Source: VXLM01 sp034421575 (GTDB lineage: Bacteria > Chloroflexota > Dehalococcoidia > Lucifugimonadales > VXLM01). Taken from it: 64,000 nucleotides of DNA. Within the stretch, counting starts at the first letter, position 1. Every line of letters begins with the position of its first letter. Where the stretch lies: NCBI GenBank assembly GCA_034421575.1, contig DAOUKG010000023.1:1-64000 (forward strand), in the 5' to 3' direction. A model generated the notes under the pieces. The model ran no database searches, was not told the DNA's origin, and was given only the letters and a program-made list of their open reading frames with translations. Shown one piece after another: positions 51,152 through 60,989 of the stretch. A program made the position numbers and the translations under genes.

Positions 51152-52903
51152 TTGTCCAATCAATTGACTGCTGGGAGCGCCGACCAACCGATCCGATTCG
51201 AGCCTGAGGAGACCTGTTCGCCGTCAACCACATTGCTGGTCGGATTTCAGGGGGCCGCGCTCGTGCTCGCGCCGACGGTGCTGAACGTGGCCATCGCGAT
51301 TCGCTCTTCCGGGCTCGATGACACCTACCTGACCTGGAGCGTCTTCGCCGCACTCCTGATCAGCGCGGCGATCACGGCGCTGCAGGCGTTCCAGCTATGG
51401 CGGTTCGGCGCAGGCCATATTGTACTCACCTGTCCCGCGGCGCTGTTCATCGGGATCATGGTGGCAACGATCTCCGCCGCCGGACCATCCACGTTCATGA
51501 GCCTTCTGGTAGTCTGCTGCGTGGTCCAGGTCGCCCTCGCGTGGTGGCTGCCAACACTCCGCCGCATCTTCACGCCGGTCGTCACCGGGACGGTGACCAT
51601 GCTGATTGCAGTCAGTGTGCTGCCAATCGCCTTCGACAGCGTTCAGGACCTGCCCGACGGCGCGACGCCGGTCTCCGGTCCGGTGATCGCCGGAACAACG
51701 CTCCTGGTCTCTGTGATCGTTACCCTGGCCGCCAAGGGACGCTGGCGTATCGTAGGGCCGTTCATCAGCATCCTGGCCGGATGCGTGGCTGCCGCTTTGT
51801 TCGGCGTGATCGACGCGGACAGAATCGCCAGCGCGGGCTGGTTCGGCATCCCTGAACTGCCGGATCTGAGCTTCGATCTCACGCCCGGCAGGGAGTTCTG
51901 GGCGCTCCTGCCCTCGTTCGCGATCCTCACCCTGGTGATCGGGATCAAGACCATCAGCGACGGCGTTGCGATCCAGCAGGGTTCCAGGAGGAGGTTGCGG
52001 GCTATCGATTTCCGCAAGATCCAGGGCATGGTGAGCGTCAACGGCATTGGCATGTTGTTCGCCGGCATCGCAGGCACGCTGCCTCCGATGTCATATTCCT
52101 CGTTCAGTCTCTCGCTGATCAACCTCACAGGCGTCGCAGCCCGCCAGGTTGGCATCGGCGTGGCGATCGTCACGGTAGGGCTGGCATTCTTCTCGAAACT
52201 TGCCGCCCTCCTGCTGACGATTCCCGGACCCGTGTTGGGCGCATACCTGATGTTCGCCATGGGCATGCTCTTCGTCAGCGGCTGGCAGACGATTCTGCGC
52301 GACGGGCTCGACCCCAGACGCGTGCTGGTGGTCGCGCTCGCCAGCGCGTTGGGCCTGGGACTCCATAATCACCCCATCGTCGGTGACGTCTTTGGCGATG
52401 AACTGGGCGCGCTGCTCGGCAATGGGGTCACGATCGGCGCCGTCGTTGCGATCGGAATGACGCTGCTCCTCGAGGCGATCAGCACACGCCGCTCACGCCT
52501 CGAGGTAACGCTGGACATGGACTCATTCCCCGCGATCGATCAGTTTCTTGCCCAACTGGCAACAAGCCTGGCATGGGACGAGGCCTCATCGTTGCGACTG
52601 CGGGCCGCGGGCGAAGAAACGCTCGCCAGCCTTCAGGCGCGGGAGGACGAGTCTGACGGCTCCGAGCATCCGCGCCTGATTATCAACGCAAGGCCGCAGG
52701 GGACGACGGTTGAACTGGAGTTCGTCACAACCACACGACAGGAGAACGTCGACGACCTGCTTGCGTATCTGACCGACGAAGCCTCCATGCCAACGGCAGA
52801 CGATCTTTCGCTCCGGCTGTTGCGATACCACTCCTCTGCCGTGCGCCACCAGAAGTTCCACGGCGTGGATATCGTCACGGTACAGGTCGAGGGCAGCCCC
52901 TGA
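51152..52903 (+). CDS. NCS2-family permease fused to a GHKL-ATPase-like C-terminal domain
   Basis: Residues ~25-440 form 12-14 membrane helices with the NCS2 (xanthine/uracil permease) pattern, e.g. FGAGHIVLTCPAALFIG and VNGIGMLFAGIAGTLPPMSY. The final ~140 residues are soluble; LRLRAAGEETLASL resembles the N-box helix of RsbW-like or histidine-kinase ATPases, and LIINARPQGTTVELEF follows as a strand. This would attach a regulatory or sensing module to a nucleobase transporter. The start is TTG at 51152 with GGGAG near it; the N-terminus is uncertain. Confidence 0.75.
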   Translation: MSNQLTAGSADQPIRFEPEETCSPSTTLLVGFQGAALVLAPTVLNVAIAIRSSGLDDTYLTWSVFAALLISAAITALQAFQLWRFGAGHIVLTCPAALFIGIMVATISAAGPSTFMSLLVVCCVVQVALAWWLPTLRRIFTPVVTGTVTMLIAVSVLPIAFDSVQDLPDGATPVSGPVIAGTTLLVSVIVTLAAKGRWRIVGPFISILAGCVAAALFGVIDADRIASAGWFGIPELPDLSFDLTPGREFWALLPSFAILTLVIGIKTISDGVAIQQGSRRRLRAIDFRKIQGMVSVNGIGMLFAGIAGTLPPMSYSSFSLSLINLTGVAARQVGIGVAIVTVGLAFFSKLAALLLTIPGPVLGAYLMFAMGMLFVSGWQTILRDGLDPRRVLVVALASALGLGLHNHPIVGDVFGDELGALLGNGVTIGAVVAIGMTLLLEAISTRRSRLEVTLDMDSFPAIDQFLAQLATSLAWDEASSLRLRAAGEETLASLQAREDESDGSEHPRLIINARPQGTTVELEFVTTTRQENVDDLLAYLTDEASMPTADDLSLRLLRYHSSAVRHQKFHGVDIVTVQVEGSP

Positions 52904-53033
52904 AACAACCCATGGGCGGTGGACGTCGACGCTGAATTTCCGCCGCCGTTCGTGCCCAAACAGGTGACGTTATGGTAGACTGCCACAAGGCAATTTCCAT
53001 ACCTATGCCAGCAGTGAATTGGAGGTCCAATCG

Positions 53034-56000
53034 GTGACTGCCTCCTTTGGAATGCCGGGTAGTTTCCAGAGCATCATGTGGATTGGCATGGTCTGGATCA
53101 TTGCTGCCGCATCTCTAGCGGCGTGTGGCTGGGAACGGGACCCGCCCCAAACTGCTTTGCCGGCAGAGACCACTGCGCGATTAGCCGACAAGATTGAAAC
53201 GCCGGAACCTCAGGTTACCCCGACCAGGGCTCCAAGTCCGCAGCCTGTGCCAACGGCCACTTCGACATCTACACGAGCCTCCCTGCCTGCCAGGGCTTCA
53301 ATCCCGGTTCACTCGCCAACGCCAACTGCGACCAACACCCCTACGGCTGAACCAACGGCCACTGCGGTCGTCCCGGCGACAACTCCAACTCAAACTCCCA
53401 CCCCTACCGCCACACCCACCCCGAGTCCCGTGAGAGCGACGGCCACTGCGACCAACACTCCTACGGCTGAACCAACGGCCACCGCGGTCGTCCCGGCGAC
53501 AACTCCACCTCTAACTCCCACCCCTACCACCACACCCACCCCGAGTCCCGTGAGAGCGACGGCCACTGCCACGCCCACCAGCACGCCCGCTCCTTCAGTG
53601 CAGCTTGCGATTGACGCCACAGCAACCCTGGGCGGCTACTGGTCGGACGGCTCCGCAAACGTCGATATCCTCGTATCTCTGAGAAATGAAGGCAACCTTC
53701 GAGCCGAGAGGACTCAGCCCATAGCCGTCACATGTCGCCATGGCGACGAGGTTATGAGTGGCTGCGGACTGGCGACGACGGTCTCGCTCACGAATGGTTT
53801 TGGACCCACTGACACAACACTTTCGTTTCGGGTTCCGATGGGGGACGTATCCTTCGATATATTCTACGACCGAGCGAAGTCTGAAACCCTCAACATCGAG
53901 GTCCCGGAACGCATCGTCGGCGTTAACCGTGACGTCTGGGAGTGCTTCAGCGACACTTCCAAAGTAGGCACGTTCTGGGAAGAAGACGAGGGTATTGGCT
54001 GTGCGGGATGGTCTACCGAACGTATTCAGAAGTGGGACCAGGAGTCGCCTTTGCGAGTCTCCGCCAGCGGCGGTCAGGGATTTGTCGCGGAATTCAAAGA
54101 TGCACTTCAGTATGTGGCTTCCACATTAGACCTTCAATTTGAGGTGGTCGATCCCGATCAGGTCGTCGATATCAGGGCATATGTCGGTATAACGGTTCGG
54201 GAAGCCGTATCAAAAAGAGTGGCATGCTTCACAGAGGCATTTGGCTGCGCCGAATACAACATACATAACGGCGAAGTGGTCTGGAGTCGAATCGTCGTCT
54301 ATAACTTGTGGCCTCAACAAGGAACGGAATTCGGCGATCTCGATGCCAATAAGAGGAAGCAACTAAGGCACGCGATGATCCATGAGGTTATACACTCCCT
54401 CAGTGCAATGAGACATCGCACTGAAGTGCTGAGCGTAATGAACTCGGAAGCCCACGAAAGCGCGAAGTTGAATCCCATAGACGAGGCGTTGCTGCGCTTG
54501 CATTCGCACGAGCTGGTGAAGCCCGGAATGAGAATGAAAGAAATCGAAGGGCTGCTGGTCTTTGAAGACCAGCTCTTGGACGCTCACTCGGTACATTCGC
54601 AGATAGAAGCATGGACGCTCCTGTCGAACGCGTACACCGCACTCAGGGAAGCGACTACGGCAGGTTTCAACATCCGGTCTTCATTACCCGACTGTTCCAC
54701 AGAATTCCCCTGGTCCGACTATGAGGTGGGAAACCTCACCAGCGCTAGTCCGTACTTCGGATGGTCCAGAATTGGCAACGGTGAAAATCAGGCATATGGA
54801 CTCCGAGCGCAATTCGATGAATCCGAATACTGGCGCAGGATGCAGACCGGATGGGAACAGGTCGATGTCGACACATTCTCGAATACCGTGCCGGGTTGGC
54901 GTGGAGACCTGTCGGATCCCCACTACATGCTCGAAACCATACTGAAGTACGCCAACTGGTCGAATTTCGAGATTTCCCACAACGCTGATAGATGGGCCAC
55001 TCTTCGGATCGGGTTGGAAATGGACGGCGCGGCTAACGGTTCAGGCGCCGAGAGGGTGGATATTGCTATAGTCATCGATAAGGAGACCTATTCGATATCA
55101 GAATACAGCATGAATTGGACGCTCAACGATGAGGCCTGTGGCGCTTACGTCGTCGAAGCCCGGGACGGCCGGTACGGCATCGACTTCTCCTTCCCCGACG
55201 AGATAAGGCAAAACTCCCACTTGGTGGAGAATTGCGAACTCGAACAGTTGGGCATTCTCGAAGGGTTTATCCGCCTGCACGGGCATTGGGCTAGAGAATG
55301 CCAGCAAGGGAGCATTGAAGATGGCTATGTCCGCTCCTACGGTTTTGAGCTCAAAGACTGGACGTTAGTACGTTTCGATTTGAATTCATCGGACGAAACG
55401 TCCTTCAAATTGCTGAATGTCGACACCACCGGACAAACGGAGGTGGAGCTGAGTTCAACCGGTTTCCTCGTGGGTGAACCGTACTGTAAAGAGGGGGAGA
55501 CGTGGAGTTGGGCTCACGTTCTCCTGCCACCAGGGAAATACATCGTGGGGGCGATTACCGACAATCGCGCCATGCCAGGATCATTCGAACTTACAGTCAC
55601 AGGGCAGTCGACTCCCCCACCACCCCTTCGATTCAAAGCCATTAGCGTAAATAGGCTTCAGACTTGCGGTCTCCTTACTGACGGAACCCCTTTGTGCTGG
55701 GGAAGGAGAAGTGTTGAAGGGGACGGCGCCGACACGCCACCGGGTGATTTCGTGTCGATTAGCAGAGGGGGACACGCCTGCGCACTCCGTGGGGACGGCA
55801 CGCCCGTGTGTTGGGACTTTGTACAGGAAGGCAAACATACCTGCCAACCCAAAGAAGACGGCGGCATATACTGCACGCGCGATGGACAGCGTATTCCATC
55901 GGCGACGACGAGTGTCCGAGACGGAGACACTACCGTCATTCGCACCATTTCAGTAATTTTTGGGTACTATGACCAGACACCTCCGGCAAACCACAGGTTC

Positions 56001-56633
56001 AAGGCAATCAGCGTAGGTTGGAATTTCACTTGTGCACTACACGAAGATGGCACTCCAACATGTTGGGGCGGCAACGAGCATGGGCAAGCTTCTCCTCCAC
56101 CCGGCGAAAAGTTCACGGCCATCAGCAGCGGAACCGGCCATACATGCGCCTTACGTTCAGACGGCGCTGCACTGTGCTGGGGCTATAGCCAAAACCACAG
56201 CACCGCAGCGCCAGTAGATGAGCGTTTTGTCGCCGTTAGCGCCGGACCAGAGCACTCTTGCGGATTGCGGGAAGACGGCGTGGCCGTGTGCTGGGGCGAC
56301 GGTGGCAACACGATATGCACAGGTACAGGTTGCCATTCTGAGTGGAGCCCGGAGCCTATACCGGAATCGCCCCCGGAAGGTGAGCGTTTTGCATCGCTGA
56401 GTACCGACGGTCCTCACTGTGGGCTCCGAATGGACGGCACCCCGGTATGCTGGACCAAGTACGTTGATTCTGGACTTTCATCTCCGCCCCAAGGGGAACG
56501 GTTCACGTCCATCAGCGCGTCCCCTACGCACGCCTGCGGGCTGCGAGAGGAAGGTGAAGTGGTCTGCTGGGGGGAGGACTGGTTCGGCCAAGCCTCACCC
56601 CCGGACGGGAAGGCGTGGATCGAGACCCCTTGA
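53034..56633 (+). CDS. Giant modular lipoprotein: HExxH metalloprotease-like region plus RCC1-like repeats
   Basis: This 1,199-residue protein starts at GTG 53034, seven nt after GGAGGT. A signal peptide ends in lipobox SLAAC (about residue 31). Then comes a Thr/Pro linker with a tandem unit (ATNTPTAEPTATAVVPATTP twice), a beta-rich region, and HEVIHSLSAMRH at residues 450-461 followed by VLSVMN, resembling the zinc site and Met-turn of matrixin-like proteases but with one extra residue before the third His. From about residue 868, six or seven RCC1-like units repeat (FKAISVG, TCALxxDGTPxCWG, GQASPP). It is probably a surface-anchored protease or adhesin-like protein. Confidence 0.75.
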   Translation: MTASFGMPGSFQSIMWIGMVWIIAAASLAACGWERDPPQTALPAETTARLADKIETPEPQVTPTRAPSPQPVPTATSTSTRASLPARASIPVHSPTPTATNTPTAEPTATAVVPATTPTQTPTPTATPTPSPVRATATATNTPTAEPTATAVVPATTPPLTPTPTTTPTPSPVRATATATPTSTPAPSVQLAIDATATLGGYWSDGSANVDILVSLRNEGNLRAERTQPIAVTCRHGDEVMSGCGLATTVSLTNGFGPTDTTLSFRVPMGDVSFDIFYDRAKSETLNIEVPERIVGVNRDVWECFSDTSKVGTFWEEDEGIGCAGWSTERIQKWDQESPLRVSASGGQGFVAEFKDALQYVASTLDLQFEVVDPDQVVDIRAYVGITVREAVSKRVACFTEAFGCAEYNIHNGEVVWSRIVVYNLWPQQGTEFGDLDANKRKQLRHAMIHEVIHSLSAMRHRTEVLSVMNSEAHESAKLNPIDEALLRLHSHELVKPGMRMKEIEGLLVFEDQLLDAHSVHSQIEAWTLLSNAYTALREATTAGFNIRSSLPDCSTEFPWSDYEVGNLTSASPYFGWSRIGNGENQAYGLRAQFDESEYWRRMQTGWEQVDVDTFSNTVPGWRGDLSDPHYMLETILKYANWSNFEISHNADRWATLRIGLEMDGAANGSGAERVDIAIVIDKETYSISEYSMNWTLNDEACGAYVVEARDGRYGIDFSFPDEIRQNSHLVENCELEQLGILEGFIRLHGHWARECQQGSIEDGYVRSYGFELKDWTLVRFDLNSSDETSFKLLNVDTTGQTEVELSSTGFLVGEPYCKEGETWSWAHVLLPPGKYIVGAITDNRAMPGSFELTVTGQSTPPPPLRFKAISVNRLQTCGLLTDGTPLCWGRRSVEGDGADTPPGDFVSISRGGHACALRGDGTPVCWDFVQEGKHTCQPKEDGGIYCTRDGQRIPSATTSVRDGDTTVIRTISVIFGYYDQTPPANHRFKAISVGWNFTCALHEDGTPTCWGGNEHGQASPPPGEKFTAISSGTGHTCALRSDGAALCWGYSQNHSTAAPVDERFVAVSAGPEHSCGLREDGVAVCWGDGGNTICTGTGCHSEWSPEPIPESPPEGERFASLSTDGPHCGLRMDGTPVCWTKYVDSGLSSPPQGERFTSISASPTHACGLREEGEVVCWGEDWFGQASPPDGKAWIETP

Positions 56634-56670
56634 TTCAAGGTTCTCTATTCTGTCAAGTCGGGGGCGATAG

Positions 56671-57641
56671 ATGACAAATGACGGCGACCGCGAGGTTGAT
56701 GTTCGATTCTCGAACGGCGACGTGACGCTAGCCGGGACTCTCGTCTTGCCTGGAACCGGCGACCCACATCCGGCGGTGGTGTTTATCCACGGCGCAGGTC
56801 GGAATACAAGGGAACATACGAGGTTCTTCGCCGACACTTTTGCGTCCCATGGAATAGCCGGACTCGTGTACGACAAGAGAGGCGTGGGGGACTCGACGGG
56901 CGAATTCCCGGACGATCTCATATCCAGCTTTGTAGACCTTGCCGACGACGCTATAGCCGGACAATCTTTCCTGAGGGAGCGGCCGGATATCGATTCATCG
57001 CGTATTGGGTTTTTTGGGGGTTCAGCCAGGGCGGATGGCTGGCCCCACTGGCCGCCTCTCGTTCGGACGGGACCGCGTTTGTGATCTGCGTCGGGGGACC
57101 TGGCGTAGATGGCGAAAGCCAGATGCAATACGCCATTCCCAACCTGATGCGTGCCGACGGGTTCACCGAGGAGGCAATCAGCGAGACCCTGAAGGACAGG
57201 GCTTATCTCCAAGACCTCCTGCATGAGATCGCTGTTTCCGGCGAAGGATGGGAAGAACTCGATGCCCAAGTCGAAAGGATCAAGCGTACGGGGCTGCCTC
57301 TATACGTCGGGATACCGGAGGCCGAATACCAGGACATTCGAGACGTGATCGATATCGACGCCTGGCGTCCTGAGCGTTCGGAAGCCGCAAAGCATGATCC
57401 GTATGCGGTCTTGACGAAGGTCACGTGTCCGGTACTGTCAATCTACGGCGAATGTGACGCGAGCGTCCCGGTAGCCAAGAGCGTGGAGGTATTCGAAGCG
57501 GCGCTGGAAGAGGCAGGGAACGCGGACTATACGATCAAGGTCTTCCCGAAGGCTAATCATGGGGTTAGAGTCGGCGACGACTACGCGGAGGGATACCTTG
57601 AGTTCATGACTTCCTGGCTGGCGGAACGACTCTTCAAGTAG
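56671..57641 (+). pseudogene. Alpha/beta hydrolase broken by a frameshift
   Basis: The first fragment (56671-57084) has VVFIHGAGRNTREH and YDKRGVGDSTGEFP, then runs off frame at GFFGGS. The second (57081-57641) continues with VICVGGPGVDGE and ends with the catalytic Asp region (SIYGECDASVP) and NHGV with the catalytic His. The break lies in a run of six T and five G at about 57009-57020. Removing two bases restores GFFGFSQGGWLAPLAA, the normal nucleophile elbow. This could be a sequencing error, real mutation or slippage-controlled expression. Confidence 0.75.
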
Positions 57642-57675
57642 GCCGGGTGTTGCCTGGCCCCGCCCATGCCCGCAC

Positions 57676-57702
57676 TTGACGGCCGAACGTGGCGTCTATA
57701 AG
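57676..57702 (+). promoter_or_regulatory. Possible promoter of the oxidoreductase/TIM-barrel operon
   Basis: TTGACG (57676-57681) and TATAAG (57697-57702) are separated by 15 bp, shorter than the ideal 17. They lie 41 bp before the start codon. Confidence 0.35.
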
Positions 57703-57742
57703 GTCGAGGCGCTGGGCATGTCGGTCGGCTGAGGGGAGCGTG

Positions 57743-58918
57743 ATGACAGCATCCACGACACTCGACGTGAGTGAAGGCAGCATCGATGGCCGCCCATACC
57801 GCGTGGGGCTGATCGGCACCGGAATCATGGGGACGAACCATGCCATCGGGTACATGCTCAACCCGCGGACGGAGATCGTGGCCGTTGCGGACTCCGATCC
57901 GCAGAACCTCGTACGTTTCTCGCGGCGGTTTGGAGTAACGTCCACCTACTCGTCCTACGAGGAGATGTTCTCGTGGGAGAGTCTCGATATCGCGGCGCCG
58001 ATTCTGCCCGCGCGTCCGAACCCTGATGCCGTGATCGCTGCTGCGCGGGCGGGCATCCCCGCCGTCTTTTGCGAGAAGCCGATCTGCGCCAGCCTGGAGG
58101 ATGCAGACCGCATGGTCGCCGAGACATCGTCGCGGGGCGTCCACTGGGCTGCGGCCGACGCCATGCGAAATCTCCCCGGGTTCTGGCAGGTCAAGGAGAT
58201 GGTCGACTCCGGCGAACTGGGGCCGGTCAGGTCGATAAACATCTACCTCGGTGTGGGAGACGGTCGCGGCGAGATCTGGGGCGCGAACTGCCAGGACCTG
58301 AGCGTTGCGCGGCTGTTCGCGGACGACGCCGACGTGGAGTGGGCAGTTGGATGGGTGCGTGGCAACCCGTTCGACGACGTCGACCAGGCTATGGGCGGCT
58401 GCATCCGGTTCGAGAACGGCGTCGAGTGCTTCATCAACATGCGGGCGGAGTCGAGGCGGGGCATCGAGATCGTGACCGAGAAGGGCGTGATGTTCAGCGA
58501 CTTCAACAAGTTTCGTGTGTGGAAGCTCGGGGACATGAAGGGCGAGACGGCACAACTCGATGACCTTGTGGAAAACCCTGACGCGATTCCCGAGGCCGGG
58601 CTGAACGAGACTCTGTACGATGAGCGGGGCTGGCGATACCCCGGAAACCGCATGAAGGCCAGCATACAGGCCATTGTCGACTGCCTGGAGCTCGGCGTGC
58701 CGCCCAAATGCAGCGGGGAGAATATGGCGAAGGTGCTCGAAATCATAATCGCGCTCCGAGAGTCCCACCGGCGATGCCATGCTCCCGTGCAGCTCCCTAT
58801 CGAAGACCGCAGTCTCCGCGTCGAGCCTCTGCCGTACCGCTGGATCAACCGCAAGGAGGTCTTCGGCGTGGAGAGGTACGAAGAGCTTATGAGTGGACAT
58901 ATCAAGGAGGACGGATGA
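57743..58918 (+). CDS. Gfo/Idh/MocA-family NAD(P)-dependent oxidoreductase
   Basis: The 391-residue protein has the N-terminal Rossmann motif VGLIGTGIMGTNHA (about residues 17-30), VAVADSDPQ after the second strand, and the EKP motif (VFCEKPICASLEDAD) near residue 112. The C-terminal half is the alpha/beta sandwich of this family. Members oxidise or reduce sugars and inositols. GAGGGGAGCGTG precedes ATG 57743. The next gene overlaps by 4 bp, so the two are likely used together on a carbohydrate. Confidence 0.9.
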   Translation: MTASTTLDVSEGSIDGRPYRVGLIGTGIMGTNHAIGYMLNPRTEIVAVADSDPQNLVRFSRRFGVTSTYSSYEEMFSWESLDIAAPILPARPNPDAVIAAARAGIPAVFCEKPICASLEDADRMVAETSSRGVHWAAADAMRNLPGFWQVKEMVDSGELGPVRSINIYLGVGDGRGEIWGANCQDLSVARLFADDADVEWAVGWVRGNPFDDVDQAMGGCIRFENGVECFINMRAESRRGIEIVTEKGVMFSDFNKFRVWKLGDMKGETAQLDDLVENPDAIPEAGLNETLYDERGWRYPGNRMKASIQAIVDCLELGVPPKCSGENMAKVLEIIIALRESHRRCHAPVQLPIEDRSLRVEPLPYRWINRKEVFGVERYEELMSGHIKEDG

Positions 58919-60471
58919 GACAGGCAACGCCGCAGTACCGGATCATCTTCAACTGGGACGGCGCGCCCATGGACTACGACGAGCACCCGCAGTCGATCGA
59001 TCAGCTCATGCGCCAGATCTACGGGCCGCTGGAGGGGACGCAGGTCGACGCCATGTTCTGGAGCATCGGCTCCCATGAGGCCGAGTGGCCCTCGGAGGTA
59101 CACGAGCGGCTCGGCGATGGGGAAGGGCGCGTCTACAAGTCGATGCGGGCGATGCGCCACTCGGAAGGCGTGCGGAGCATGTTCGAGCGGGTAGAGAACC
59201 CCTTTCAGGCGATGGTCGACCGTGGGCGTGAGCTGGGGATGGACGTCTATGTCTCCATTCGGATGAACGACAACCACTTCTATGGGACTCGCCCGGAGGA
59301 CTTCAAGCGTCTGAATCGCGGTACGAAGCTACGGCAGGACCACCCCGAATGGCTGTTGGACGTGGGCGACGTGCCGGAGCAGCGGGGCATCGGTTCCTGG
59401 AACATGGCCATACCCGAAATGAAGGAGCAGAAGCTGTCGTACATCCAGGAGGCATGCTTGCAGGCCGACTGGGACGGCGTCGAGCTCGACTGGCAGAGGC
59501 ACCCGTTTCACGTGCCGGAGAACTACGGCTACCGGCTGCGTTATGCCCTGACCGACTTCCAGCGGGCGATCCGCCGGATGACCGACGACATCGCGGCGCA
59601 GAGAGGCCGCCCCTTCTACGTGGCTTCGCGGGTGGCGACGACGCTCGAATCGTGCCGCAACATCGGCTATGACGTGGAGCGCTGGATCGAGGAGGACCTT
59701 ACCGACATCATCATCGGAGCGGGTGGGTCGGCCACCGACCCGGGGATGGAGGTCGCCGAATTCAAGACTCTGACGCGGGATACGCACATCCGGCTCTACG
59801 GCGGTTTCGACAGCATCTACCGCCAGCAGGCCGAGCGGCTCATTTCGCATGACGAGTGGCGCGACGCCTGGCTTCGCGCCGTTGCGACCGGATACTACGA
59901 CCAGGGCGCGGACGGGATGTACACGTTCAACTGGTTCCCCGGCAAGGAGGCGTGGGGAGGTCTGCTCGACACCATCGGATCACTCGACACGCTGGCAGGC
60001 AGGAACAAGCTCTACACCGCTCTCCACAGAGGCCCGACGTACCTCGAAGGCATAGCGCCGAACGCCGTCAACGACCGCATCTACGGGCAGACCGCCGTCG
60101 TCCTCTTCAGGTCGCTCACCCACGAGGGCCCGACGATTGACGTGCCCGTCTACGACGACGTTGGGGCGCAGGCCGACGACATAGACGTGATCAGGTTGAT
60201 GATCGAGTTCGAGCACTGGGCGCCCGACGACGAGGTGGAGGTGAGCCTGGACGGTGCCGTGCTCGGCGAGCCTGATATCCAAGATGCCGCAGCGCTCAGC
60301 GGAGATCCGACGGACGTATCGGAGAACAAGTGGCTCACGTGGGACCTGACACCCGCCCAGGCCGCGAAGGGCAGTCACGCGGTCAAGGTAGTCCTCCTCA
60401 ACCGCGACGAACGCATCGGCGTCCCGCTGATCGTCAAGTCGGTGGATGTGTACGTGGCGTATGGGGGCTGA
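58915..60471 (+). CDS. TIM-barrel glycoside-hydrolase-like protein
   Basis: The 518-residue protein starts at ATG 58915, overlapping the oxidoreductase stop. The pattern FNWDGAPMDYDEHPQS, VYVSIRMNDNHFYG, WDGVELDWQRHPFH and GMYTFNWFPGK suggests a GH-like TIM barrel; the E and D in the strand VELDW may be catalytic. The last ~150 residues are a beta-sandwich. It resembles uncharacterised glycosyl-hydrolase-like proteins in Planctomycetota and Chloroflexota. No signal peptide, so it may act on imported sugars with its neighbour. Confidence 0.7.
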   Translation: MRQATPQYRIIFNWDGAPMDYDEHPQSIDQLMRQIYGPLEGTQVDAMFWSIGSHEAEWPSEVHERLGDGEGRVYKSMRAMRHSEGVRSMFERVENPFQAMVDRGRELGMDVYVSIRMNDNHFYGTRPEDFKRLNRGTKLRQDHPEWLLDVGDVPEQRGIGSWNMAIPEMKEQKLSYIQEACLQADWDGVELDWQRHPFHVPENYGYRLRYALTDFQRAIRRMTDDIAAQRGRPFYVASRVATTLESCRNIGYDVERWIEEDLTDIIIGAGGSATDPGMEVAEFKTLTRDTHIRLYGGFDSIYRQQAERLISHDEWRDAWLRAVATGYYDQGADGMYTFNWFPGKEAWGGLLDTIGSLDTLAGRNKLYTALHRGPTYLEGIAPNAVNDRIYGQTAVVLFRSLTHEGPTIDVPVYDDVGAQADDIDVIRLMIEFEHWAPDDEVEVSLDGAVLGEPDIQDAAALSGDPTDVSENKWLTWDLTPAQAAKGSHAVKVVLLNRDERIGVPLIVKSVDVYVAYGG

Positions 60472-60487
60472 GGGCGGGTGCAAAGCA

Positions 60488-60781
60488 ATGAATGAGACAT
60501 TCGACCGTTGGGACGCCGCCGAGGAGTTGGCACACCACCCGGAAGACGCCGCCATGTATCTCGAAGCCTGTGTGGACGAGGACCCAGGGGACGGAAGCGT
60601 TATCTTGGCAGCCCTGAACGATATCGCCCGCGCGCAGAGCATGAGCGGGCTGGCCCGCGACGCCGGGTTGAATCGGAGCAACTTATACAAGGCGCTATCC
60701 GAAAGTGGCAACCCTTCCTTTAGCACTGTGCTCAAAATTCTCCGGGCTTTGAATCTAAGGCTACGCATTGAAGCCGCATAA
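60488..60781 (+). CDS. HigA/HI1420-type addiction-module antidote protein (orphan)
   Basis: The 97-residue protein has the pattern of the addiction-module antidote family: DAAMYLEACVDEDPGDGSVILAAL, then an HTH (GLARDAGLNRSNLYKALSE) and GNPSFSTVLKILRALNLRL. The family normally sits beside a RelE-like toxin, but none is found here. It starts 16 bp after the TIM-barrel gene and may be transcribed with it; it could act as a simple repressor. Confidence 0.75.
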   Translation: MNETFDRWDAAEELAHHPEDAAMYLEACVDEDPGDGSVILAALNDIARAQSMSGLARDAGLNRSNLYKALSESGNPSFSTVLKILRALNLRLRIEAA

Positions 60782-60954
60782 GGTTCCCTTCTCAAGACCG
60801 CGAAACGCACGACCCCAGCCCCCTCTACACAACCGAACTCGCCTGCCTCGCCCACGACCCTAGACGGTAGGGATGTGAAACTACCGTTGTGCATGGCCTC
60901 TTAAAGAAGGACTGTGCAGTCGTACCCCAAACACCGCTCTTTGCGTCAGTTCCC

Positions 60955-60983
60955 TTGATAATGCTATCATCGATTGCTATCAT
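60955..60983 (+). promoter_or_regulatory. Promoter/operator of hicAB
   Basis: TTGATA (60955-60960), 17-bp spacer, TATCAT (60978-60983). TGCTATCAT occurs twice as a direct repeat (60962-60970 and 60975-60983), overlapping the -10 and fit for binding by the HicB ribbon-helix-helix. The start codon at 60990 lies at the expected transcription start, so the mRNA is probably leaderless. Before it, ACGGTAG...CTACCGT (about 60864-60887) is a small hairpin. Confidence 0.65.
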
Positions 60984-60989
60984 GTCCTT

